From: Anthopleura xanthogrammica
Taxonomy: Eukaryota > Cnidaria > Anthozoa > Actiniaria > Actiniidae
Direction: 5' to 3'
DNA: 64,000 bases
NCBI GenBank assembly: GCA_964019055.1
Contig: OZ025224.1
Coordinates: 8,264,694 to 8,328,693 of the forward strand
In this document: positions 1-12,000 of the stretch, one piece after another
Layout: the number at the start of each line of letters is the position of its first letter
Numbering within the stretch: the stretch's first letter is position 1
Translations under genes and position numbers: made by a program
Notes under the pieces: model-generated
Databases searched by the model: none
What the model was told of the DNA's origin: nothing
Seen by the model: the letters and a program-made list of their open reading frames with translations, nothing else

Positions 1-3000
1 TCAGCTGATGCAAGACCGTGTTGTATCTTAGCCAAACGATCCTGCAGTTCACGCTTCTCTTCCTGTAACTTGCCAATCCTCGCTACCAGTTCCTCCTCGG
101 CATCTTTCTGCTGACGAAGCATTTGTTGCAGCTGACGAATCGAGCCTTCGAGTTCCATTCTTCTTACCTGCAGAATACAACAAAATTAATGGTTTCAGGT
201 GCGCTCATTCATATCACGACAATACTAAAACTGTGCGCTGCTAATGCGTCGCCTCTCACCGCTGTAGTTTGATACACTGACCCCTATCATCATATATGTA
301 AGTGGAGTTGTTTGTTGGTTCTCCCTTGCCACGAGGGTTTTCTCCGGTTTCGACGGTTTTCCTCCCCCTCCACAAAAATCAACTGCTATATTCCAATTCG
401 ATAATAGAATAATAGAGTGCCACAGTTTTTTTTAGCCACTGGTTATTACGGCAATTTTCAACATTACGCGGACTCTGTAGTTGCGAGTTGCCCGTTGGAA
501 TTTGTTTTTCCACTGCCGCAAGTCAAAAATACATAAGGTCCGGACTAATTATTTTTGATAGACGGAAGCCACATTTGAACTTCGTTGTCCGCATAAAACA
601 AGGACTGTTTTATCTTTCGTTTCCAACCCTTACCTCAGAATCAGCTTGATCATTCTTCATTTGTTGCATGCGATCTTGCAACGCGTTGTTTCTGGACTTC
701 GCCTCTTGTTGCGCGGTCTTCAGTGCTTCAAGTCTCTCCTGCATCACACGCCTGTCGTGTTCACTGTTAGTCAAAGCGCGCTGCAACTGTTGCAGCTTCT
801 CTTGCAGAGTTTGCGAGGTGTTATTACTGTCGTTCAAAGTCATGGACAGCTCGGTGACCTTTTCTCTGAAAGCCTGCTCCTCTTCTTCAGTCTTGGCGAG
901 AGCCAACGTCAAGCGGTCTACGGTCAACTGCAATGATGTTGCGCGTGATTCGAGTTCTTGTTGTGCCTTGACGAGTTGGTCTAAACGTTCACGTAGAGCT
1001 TGCTTTTCGGCCCCTTGTTCTGCGTTCTGCATTCGAAGCCTCTCGATATCACCTGGGAAATTCAATTCAATTCAATGATATTAGGTTTGCTTTGGGTTCA
1101 TTCTATGGTACGAGTAGTTCTATTGGTCTACTTTAACATAGCAACGGTGACTAAGGGGAGTCAGATACACCTTCACCTTGGAGAAGTGTTTTCCCATTTC
1201 GGACCACGTGTCATTCCCTAGAGTATCATTTCTTTGTTTAACGGTTGCACATGAGAAGACACATGAATATGGATACAACTCAAACAAAGAATCTTATTCT
1301 CAGGAGAATGACACGTGGTTTGAAATGGGAAAACATTACACACAAGGTAAAGAGGGCTATTGTAATAAGTGTTTAAAAGCCTTATTCTATTTTAACGTAT
1401 TCACCACATACCTTCAAGAGATCTCTTCTTCAGTTCAATCTTCGTCAAGCGAGATTCAGAGTTCTCGATCTGAGCCCTCATAGCCTCTTTCTCCTGGTCA
1501 CTCCTAGCCTCGCTCTGCTGTAACCCAGCAATCTTGTCCCTCAGTTGACGCCTGTCAGCTTCAGCTTGAGCCAAGCTCGAGTCAAGAGCAGTTATTTTCT
1601 CATTCAGTCCTTTACGCTCTCGTTCCAGGCGCCTGATCGTCTCTTCCTGTAGCATGAGAGCAGTCTGGGCACTACTTAAGCGTCCGTCGGCACCGCGTCG
1701 GTTTTCCTCGGCTTCTCCGAGAGATTTTTGGATGGTTTGCATTCTTTGGTCCATGCGAGCACGCTCTTCTTCCATTTCACCGATATTCTTCTGCAAATTG
1801 GTTGCCCTGGTAACAGCCTCGTCTCGTTCCCTCTCGGTCTCCTTCATGTTCTGCGCGAAGTCCCGCAGAGCAATGCGAACCGTCTCGGGATCTATTTCAC
1901 CAGACATGGACAAGTCTCCGGTCCTGCTTGGCGAAAGCTGGCGAATGGGAGAGACAGATCGTCGTCCACCAGCATCAGTATCGTCCAGGGTCTTCTCGGG
2001 TGATTTTGACCGGCTGCGGCCGAACCCGGTACGGCGTCTGGGACTGGGGCTACGTGTCCTTGATGGAGATGGTGATCTATAGTGAAAAATCATTGTGTAT
2101 TGTAAGTAATTTGAAAACTAAGGTACGTCTCACATCTGCGAGCTTGATTTCAGCACACATACGTGACAGATTTGAGTTTGTTTGATGTGTTGTTCTCTCC
2201 CTTGCCACGAGGGTTTTTCTCCGGGTTCTTTGGTTTTCCTCCCTCCACAAAAGTCAACATGTGAGTTAAGAACTTTTTGCACATAAAGTATTAAATGGTA
2301 ATGTGAGTTGAGTTTGCTTGTGATGTGTTTTTCTCTTCCTTGCCAAGAGGCTTTTTCTCCAGGTTCTCTGGTTTCCATTCCTCCACAAAAATCAACTTGT
2401 GAGTTGAGAATTTCCTTGCATATAGAGCATTGAATTGTAATGTGGGCGTATGTGTTCCGAATAACAAACAAAATCGGTCAATAGTTTTCAATAGTTTTTA
2501 CCTTCCATTCTCGCCTGGTGGTCTAATGCCCAATGTTCGTCTAAGAGTAGAGTGCAAGCTAGCCAGCTTGAACTCCAAATCATTCTTCACACCTTCCATG
2601 CGAGCTAACTGTGACTCCAAGCCAGTTATTCTTCCTTCTGAACCACTCAACTTCAGCTTCAAATCACTGTTGTCCTGGTTACAGTTCTCTATAACATTCT
2701 CCAGATTCTTAACTTTCTCCAAGTTCTTCTGCTCGCCACGTCTGGATTCGTCCAACGCCGATGTCAGATCTTTCTCTCTAACACGGTTGTCTTCTTCGTA
2801 CTCGGCCATCTTGCGGTTCAATGTCTGGATCTCGCGTTTGGCGGCTTCCTTTTGGCCGTCTGTCTCGACTAGTTTTTGCTTGAGGTTGTAATTATCGCGC
2901 CTCATTTCGTTCACCAAGTGTTCGTCCTTGGCGAGCTGGTCTTTAAGGTCTGAGATTTCTTTTTTGCATTTCAAGCACTCACCATCGAGCATTTTGACCT

Positions 3001-6000
3001 AAAGATTGAAAGCAAAATAGATATTAGTCCAAAAAAAGTTACAAGAAACTTGGCTTCTGAGCTGAGCCAATCAGAAAACGAGAGAACATGTCCCATCCAA
3101 TCAGAATACATGCATAAGGAAGTAATTTGAGAGTGACTTTGAAATGGCTTCCCGTTTGAACCAATCAGAGAACGAGAGAATTTGTCCCAAACAATCATAG
3201 TGTAAGAAATACGACTACTAGCTACTGCATCAATGAAAACAAAGTTTTTCAACTGACCTGATTATGTAACTGCTGCAGTTCTCTCCTCGCCTCGAGTCTT
3301 GCCTTCTCAACTTCTCTCAGGCTTCCCCTAAGGTCATTCACTTCCTTCTGAAGTCCACTCTTGTTCTCTTCGAGACTAGCGATTTTCTGTGAGGATTCGT
3401 CGAGGAGACGTTTGAGGTTGGTTTTCTCGGACTCTGCTTTCTTGACCTTTAAAAAAAGCACAAAATAAATAGTATATTATGTTGCATTTTTAACGATACT
3501 TTAGCAACGAAAGGTTTAGCCTTACTTCAGCGTCAAATTATTGCCAAATACCAACGGTAAAATAAAGAATGCACAAGTTCCGCAATACAAATATTTTGCA
3601 AGGGGTCTATTCTGGCTTTAGTGGAGTAAAAAAGTTATCGTATTTATACTAACAAGTGAGTCTAAAATTACAGTATTTACCTTTCCTCTCAGCTCATTTG
3701 CTGTCTGTTGAACAGCTTCCTTTTCTCTCTCTTCATCCTTCAGCTGTCGTTTCAAATCAATGTTCTCTTTCCTGGAGACCTCCCTTGCCTCTTCTCCGTC
3801 GCGAATCTTACGATGGGCGTCGATCAGTTCTCTCCTAACGCCATCGCGCGCTTCCTCAACCATCTTGAGTTGGAGTTTCAGTTCGCCGATTTCACGCAGT
3901 GAGTTTTCTTTGACTTTGGTCAAGTCTTTGATCTGGTTCTTGAGGTCTGCTACTTCAGCTTGGTAGCGTTTGCTGGGTTGAGAAAAGGTCATTGAGATAA
4001 GTACTGTGAAAGATTCTCGTAATTTGCATTATTTGCGCAATATTTTGCATGGCTCAAAAAAACTTGCGATGCTTACGAACCGTGCCATGCCGGGTGTATG
4101 TACCATTTTAAAAGCACCGTCCCTAGTGCTTTGATTTGCGCATTTTAAAGTTACCGGGTTATCTCCTTAGGAACAAAACTCGTATAAACAGGTAACAAGG
4201 TGTCACGACTTTCAAATGGCTACAACTTAGAACCAATCAGAAAGCTCAAAAATCTACGCCAACCAATCAAAATGCTTCAGTAAGAAACTACTTCAGAGTG
4301 CCATTGCTGTGCATTTTTCATTCCGTTACTTACTTCATATCCTCAAGTTTCGAGCGCGTGTTCCTTAGTTCATCTTGAGTGCGTGTAATGGCAGATTTGT
4401 CTTGCTCTGCGCGGCTGAATGCTTCGCGTTTAATGCGATCAATCTCGACACCAGCGTTATCTCGCTCGTTCTGAATCTTGCCAATCTTCTCCACCAGTAA
4501 AGCTTTCTCGTTGGCCGCTCTGTGCATTTCTTCCTGCTTCTCGTTCTCTGCCATCAGAAGTTGGTCATCTCGTTCTTTCTGGACTAGAGCGACTTCGTTC
4601 ATGAGCGCGTATTTCTCTTTCTCCATCCTCTTTTGCATCTCATCCTGGGAATTGAGAAATAAAAACTTAGCACTGAAATATCATGGTAGTATTCTAGAAA
4701 TTTAAGGAAAATCCAATTTCCTTCTAACTATAAAGCGCGCGCTGAATCCAATTTATATTCGCGAAAATCAAAATGTTTCAATAAATGACATGGTCGTACC
4801 GGAAACACAAATTTGTCAAGGAATGGAATGTCATGGAAACCTTTTGATTGTCGTCTACCAAAACCTACTTCATCTCGACGACGATTCTTCGCGCGTCTAT
4901 TGAGAACGACTTTGAATGTTTTTTCTCGATTCCATACAATAAAATTTGAACGAAAACAAAACTTTAAGCTACGGACACACGGTGCAACATTGCGCGCAAT
5001 GTTACAGGCAATCGATGTTGCGAGCCATGTCACACGTCATAATTTGTTGTACGCAAAACGTTCCTACTGCAACAGCATTGCATGCAAAATTGCGCGCATA
5101 ATTGTATGATAGATTTTTACCTTCTCATTCTTCAAGATGTTGATAGCTTCTTCCTTCTCTTGGTTGGACTGCAGTAGAGAGCTTTCCTTTTCTCTTTTCA
5201 ATCTATCACTTTCTTCCTCATGTCTCTGTTCTAATCTCTTGACAGCAACTTCTCCATCTCGCTGCGTCTGGCTCAACTTCTGCTCCAGAAGCTCCTTATC
5301 CTTTTGAAGCTTGGCTTCTTCGATTTCTTTTTCTTTTCTTACTCGCTGAAGATCGACAGTCAGCGCTTCTTTAGCGAGCAGAAGATCTTGGTTCTCAGCT
5401 TCCAAAGCTTCTTTACGGGATTCCAGCTTCGTCGCAGTTTGTTGGAGCTCATAGAGGGCATTTTCAAGAGATTCTTTCTCGCTCTTCAAACTAGCATTGC
5501 TTTCAGCAAGAGCACGGTTATCGCGCTCAGCTGCATTAACAGCGACAGAAAGACTCGACTTCTCCCTCGTGAGCTCTTCCTTTTCTTTGGCTAGACGAAC
5601 AACATTAGTGCTCTGTCGTTCAACTTCTCTTCTCGTCTGCAGCAGTTCATCATGTAGATTATCTCGCTCGCGGGAGACTTGGTTCAGGGCATCGCCAAGC
5701 TCAGCTCTCTCTCTGTTCGACATTATAAGCTCTGATTCAAGCTTCTCGCGGCCACTTTCCTGGAGGCTTAGGTTTTGATCGAGGGTACTCTTCTCCGTGT
5801 CCAGTTCAACTTTCTCCTGTTCTACACGGATCAGCTCCTGTCGGATGCTGTGTTTTTCTGCCTCAATGTCTCGCTTTTCTTGTGAGATGGCATTCTTATC
5901 GTTCTCCATTTGTTTGATGATCTTATTCAGTTCTAGTTTGTCTTGGCCGAGTCCTTCGTTGAGTGACTGAAGCTTGACGAGGGCATCTCGAAGAGCAATC

Positions 6001-9000
6001 TCTTCCGATTTCATCTTACCTAGAAAATGTTGGAGAATTTTCTAAGTCTGGCGACAAGGATATATATAACACTCAGAGATCAAACCCTGAAACAACCTCT
6101 GGGCTGATCTTAGTCAAGGCACGGCTAACTTACAGATCAAACCCTGAAACAACCTCTGGGCTGATCTTAGTCAAGGCACGGCTAACTCACAGATCAAACC
6201 CTGAAACAACCTCCGGGCTGATCTAAGACAGGGCATTGAAACCTAGCTTTCTTTGCTTACCTATTTCGAGCTCAAGTTCAGCCCTTTGTACTTCTGACTT
6301 GGAAAGTACGTCGGCCAAGTGTCCCTTCTCTTGGTCAAGCACCTCTTTGTCAAGGAGAGCACGAGAGAGCTGTTCCTTGAGGTTTACAATCTCTTCCTTC
6401 AAAGATGACTGTTTGTTTTCTAGCTGCTCCATGACCTGAAAACGGCAGAAATACCATTTTGAAAAACGTTTTTTCTCGGACCAAAAGTGGGCCAAATTGG
6501 AAACCAGGGGAGCTTACTATTTAGCCGAAAAAAGAAAACACGAAAATAGTGGTTGGAAAACAATTGGTTGGAGTCATTCCGATCGAAAAGTTCCAGAAAA
6601 CTCGTTCTTACGATTGAGGTAATCCACTTCTCCCGCTCTTTTGGGTTCTTCCAGTAGACACGCGCGCTATTTGTCGAAAGTTTGTCCAATTAAAATCGAG
6701 ACTTAAAAAAAACCATTTCAACCGAATAAATGGTCCAAGTATTCACATTCAATTTGTTAAATCACTATAAAAATGGATTCTCGTTGCATTTTTATCATCA
6801 TAACGAGCATTCAGTGAATTCATTTTTGTGCGGCCATGCAGCTGTATTTCCTTCTTTCCTTACCTGTTGAGTTCTTGCCACTTCTTTCGTAAGTCTCTCC
6901 TTTTCTCTCTCTAAATCTTCCTTATCATCTTCTAGGTTATCTCTGTGTCTCTGGAGCTCGTTGTTCGCAGCCTGGAGCTTCTCATTCTCTGTTGTCATGC
7001 CATCAATCTGTTCAGTCATCGATAAGCGAAGCTTCTCTAGATTCTGTTTCTCAGTCGAGAGGACGTCAGAGTTCGCCTTGAATCGTTCTCGGGCTTGTGC
7101 TGCATCGCCAAGCTTCTGCTTACTATCAAGAAAAAGGTTTATAATTTAAAAAGGGTACTTGGATGAAAATTGGCAATGTTTTGAAACTTGGTTAAACTTT
7201 TCTTTATGGCCCAATAGTCACTATGCAAAATATTTTCTTCACAGTCAAAAGTGGCGGATAAAAATTAGTTATTTGTAGCATCTAAATTGTGAGTAAATGA
7301 CGTCTTTTACTCAACCCTATTGTTCTTTTAGCTTTTAACATAAATGTTTTGAATTTTCGTTCAAGTTGCCCTTTGAAGGTTTGTACATACTATTATGCCT
7401 AAGATATCAGGCTAATAGAATGAAAAATATTATTCATCGTGGAAATGTAATATTAAGACTACTTACACTGCATCCACTTCATCTCGTGCAGATGTCAGCG
7501 CCTTCTCGAGTCTTTTTCGTTCATTTTCGCTATCATCCAGTTGTTTTTTGGAAGAGGTTGCAGCCTCACGGGCAGCTTCTGCTCGCGACTTGAGTTCCTG
7601 TACTTGGAGGTTTCGCTTATGGATACATGACTGCACAGTTGCAAGAACATTATCAGACAAGGCAGGTGATCGAGCACGAGTTGGGGAAACAGAACGCAAG
7701 CGTGAGGCACGAGAAGGTGACACAGATCGTCGGACTCCAGCGTCTTCTTCTTCAAGCATACTCTCTGTCATATCATCGACATCTGGTCCAGGAGAGCCAA
7801 GCAAGCGAGCTGTGGTATCAGCGTCTTGTCTGACTACAGTTACCAGCTCACGAAGAGTGTTGTTGAGCATGTCTGCTTCTTCACGGACAGCTGCTATTCC
7901 TGCTTCACTCTGGGTCTCCCATTCCTCTGTCTGCCTAGCAAAACCACTTTCCTAAGGAAATGAGAGAAATATAAGATATCAGCATCATGATTAATGTTAT
8001 CATCATCATCATCAACAACAGCAGCAGCAGCAGCAGCACCATCATCATCTTCACTATCATCATCATTGTCATCACCATCATAACGATTATCACGAACATC
8101 AGCATCGATCATCATGGTCATCACTATCATCACCATAATTACCACAATCATCACCATCTTTGTCATCACCATCATCATCATCATCTTCACCATCATTGTC
8201 ATCACCATCATCATCATCATCAGCAGCAGCAGCAGCAATCAACAAACACTGAGAGGGATATTGGCAAGTCAGCAGTAATTGTAATTTTAAGCAGCAAAAA
8301 AATCCCTCAAATTCTTCATCAATTTTCTTTATTTTCTCATAATTCATAAATAATTTACATTTCAATTTCTTTGATAATTATTTCAAAATAATTACTAAAC
8401 ATAAATAATTTCATATTTATAATCAATAATATTCCACAATCATCCAGCTGATCTGAGAAAAAATGTTTAAAATTTGTAAAACTGAGGTGTCACCCTTAGT
8501 AGCCCAGCGAAACGGTTATTTCTTTATTCTATTTTCCCACTCAATGAAGATTATCATAGTAAATGTATACAAAATATGAAAAACGTCTCCTAAAAATCTA
8601 GATTTATCTCAGATATAAACTTCTGTGAATCAGTTTTCGCAGGCTTCATGACACCTCAGTTTTGCAGTAATGTAATTTCTACTTCACTTTTTAAGATCAA
8701 CTGGAAATGATGTGTTTTAAATTATTTTTACAATAAATCTCTGTTTTCTTTACACTTTATTGAAAAAATTCACTTCTGGAATAAGTATATTATTATAGAA
8801 TAAATCATCGTTTTTTTCAGTTTAATTATCAATTTAGGTCACTCAATCAATAATATCTACCAGTTTTTTATAAATGATTTTGGGATCAAAATCTTACCGT
8901 GTGTCTCAGCTGCTTGCGAGTATGTTCCAACTCTTGGTACTTTTCGTCCAGTTGAGCTTCAAGCTTCTCTTTCATGGCACCAAGGGATTCAAGCCTAGTT

Positions 9001-12000
9001 AAAAATAAATAAATGAGTTTAATATTCTTGGAAAATGTGGCACGGACAACAGCAATCTCACTGCTATGTAACTTCAGCTTCCAATGAATTCAGAGCTAAC
9101 ATGGTGAAGAAAATGGTAGCATGGGTGGTATGCACTGCTACAGCTCTGTTTCTCACTGTAGTGTAGTTAAAGCCTTGGGTTGTACCAACATTCAAATCTC
9201 AACTGAACCCCATATGTGAGTTGAGTTTGTTTGATGTGTTGTCTCCCTTGCCACAGTGTTTTTCTCTGAGTTCTCAGATCAAGATTTCCTCCCTCCATAA
9301 AAATTAACATGTGAGTTGAGTATTGTATGTTGTAAATATAGAATGTAGTGGTAGTGTGTGGAATGACAACAGCAAACCTCAAGGAAGAGCCCTGTATGGA
9401 GAGTGAAGATAAAGAGCCCTGTATGGAGAGTGAAGATAAAGAGCCCTGTATGGAGAGTGATAGCTGTGATATAAATAAGAAGAGACTTACTTTGAAGTCA
9501 GGTTGGCCTTCTCATTGTCAAATTTGCTTTGCAGTTGCATGTGTTCATTAACTTTGTCACGTAACTGCTCCTCGGCCTACAAAATAAACAGAAAAACAAT
9601 TCAAACACAATAAAAAATGTCAAATAAAATTCACTTAAAGACATGAAAAGATCCTAGAATATTCATGGTTCTGACTCAGACCATAGCGAACCAATCACTG
9701 TTGCAGCAGTTTTTCCGGTGGAATTCAAATCTTGTCCCACAAACAACTACACAGTGCCTGTTTTAAAGAGTACTACAAGGATTACGCAGCAATTTTCTTT
9801 ATTTTCACAGGCCAGTAAACAATTGAAACAATTTATAATCAATTTTCCTCAATCAGAGTTTTTAAAAATTCTGGTATATTCTACCGTAGGTAATTTGTTG
9901 AGCTTGTGAGAGATAGCAATAATCAATTTACTGTCTCGCATATAAGACCTGCTACCTACATAATATTTGAATGAGAATTTCTACCTTTTGCCTCCTGGAT
10001 CGTTCTTCATCAAGAGCTGCTTGGGTAGTTGCATCCATGCCTCGGAGGTTTTTGTCGAGGTCCATGCAGGCTCCTTGGACAACACGGACTGACTTGTTAA
10101 CATCAGCTCGCACCATAGACAAGTCCCTAATAGTATAACAAGATATGTTGTGTTAAGTACAAAAAATCTATTTAAATTGTTTGGTGAAAAAAATGACATA
10201 ATTATATACTTGCACTAACCTCTGAGTGGCAGATTTCATTTCATTAAACTGACGTCTAAAACCATTCAGTGTCTTCCACAGTTCCATAAGCCGAGCATGT
10301 TCATTAGTAAAGTATGCCTGTTCCTCGTCATCCCTGTTGTCAATCTCCTCTCTTGCCTTGTTCCAATCGGAAGTCAACTTCTGAATCTCAAGCGACAGCT
10401 GCTGATTGGCTGCAGTTGCTTGGTCAAGTTGTTCACGGATCATGTTGTTTACATGCTGAAGGCTAGCACTCCTGTTGTGATGGTAAGAAAAGCCAATATT
10501 GATATGCGACCATCATTAAATATATGTTAAAGGCATGATTTTGTTGGGAGGATTTCAAGATCAATAAATACCTCTGTTGTTCTTCCTCCAGTCTTATGAG
10601 AGCATTTTCAAGATCGCCACTTGCTTCTTCTTCAGACTCCTTTAGTCGAAGCTCTTTCTCTTTCAGTGTCTCTGTAGCATTCTTCAACTGTGAATGTAAG
10701 TTATTCAAGTATTTATTATACAGTTAATTGTATCTCATTTACAGTACCATAATTACAAAACTATGGAATAGAGCCATTTTCATATGAGTGAGAAACAATA
10801 CAGCAAATTCAAAGTCTTAATACTTTAGCCAAATAAAATCTTGCCATGTGACTATGCGCTGTGATTAATTAAATTACTGTAAGACATTCTGGGAAGCTAT
10901 TTTAATGTTATTGCATGACATACCATGTACATGCTGTAAGTCAGTACCATATGTTTCTCACTCATACGATAACCATTCTTATGGGAAGCCATCTTAAGGT
11001 TATATGGCATATGTTGTATGGGGTAAATGCAGTAAGTCACTACCATATGTTTCCCACTCATACGAAAACTGCTCAATTGCCCTGACAGTGCAAGACTTTG
11101 CTAAGTAGATATGGCAGACATACAGTAGTTCTAGAGTCACAATTATAAAACAATGGGAAAAAATGAGATGCTTTCTTAGGCTCATCATGAAAGAATTTTT
11201 TGGGGATATGATGGCATTTGTGAATATTATTAGCCAATATATATACACACACAAAATTTAATGAAATTACCTCTTTTCTGGCACTCTCTTCAGCATTACT
11301 TTTCTCAGACATACTGTTCTCTAATTCACCACATTTTCTCTTGTACTGCAAAACCTGTCATGAAAATGTCCAGATAAAATAATGATTTTATTAGCAAATT
11401 CCTTCAATTTAATACATTGGTAAGTCATTTAATAGACATTTCCTGATTTTTTTTACAATAAGTAACCAAATAATAAGTCCAAACTCCACATTCCAAAAAC
11501 CATATAATGTGATGATATAGTTTAGCATGGTCATTTGATCAAGCAAATTCAGGAATGATCTCCTGGTATAGATCCCTTGAAGCACTTCGGAATACAGCTC
11601 AATTTGGAGGGGGAAAAAAATAGGTTTCCAATTCTCAGGAGATTGAAATTCTTTGTTTGTCCTCCAAATTGAGCTGCTTTGACATCACATGCAAGCTAGG
11701 GTCTATGAAGAGGAATCAAGAAGCTTTCTAGAAGTCCTCATCTCCACTCTCTTAATTGATAACAAAAGTTGCTCAAAATCATACCTTTTGCTGAAGTTTC
11801 TGAATCAGCTGTGCCTGTCGTTGCTGCCCATCCTGATATGCCTGTAACTTTCTCTTGTAATTTGAGTGTTCTTCCTCTAGTTTGCTCTTCAGGTATGCAA
11901 CCTGCTGTACCATAGTGCTACCATCTGGTGTGGGACTACCCATGACGCTGTCAGCTACTGATGGAGATATTGGGGTGTATTTGCTGGGTGAGTGGTCAGG

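Noticed and set aside
3030..4310. Repeated CCAATCAGA motifs in rootletin introns
   Set aside because: Resemble CCAAT boxes, but are intronic, within diverged duplicated AT-rich sequence and far from the start.
7894..8365. Asp-rich and His-rich frames
   Set aside because: (ATC)n repeat in a rootletin intron; the minus-strand exon stops at 7951 with a clear acceptor.
9348..9551. 67-residue plus-strand frame with a repeated Glu-Pro-Cys-Met unit
   Set aside because: Open only because of the 27-bp tandem repeat; overlaps a minus-strand rootletin exon at 9491-9576.
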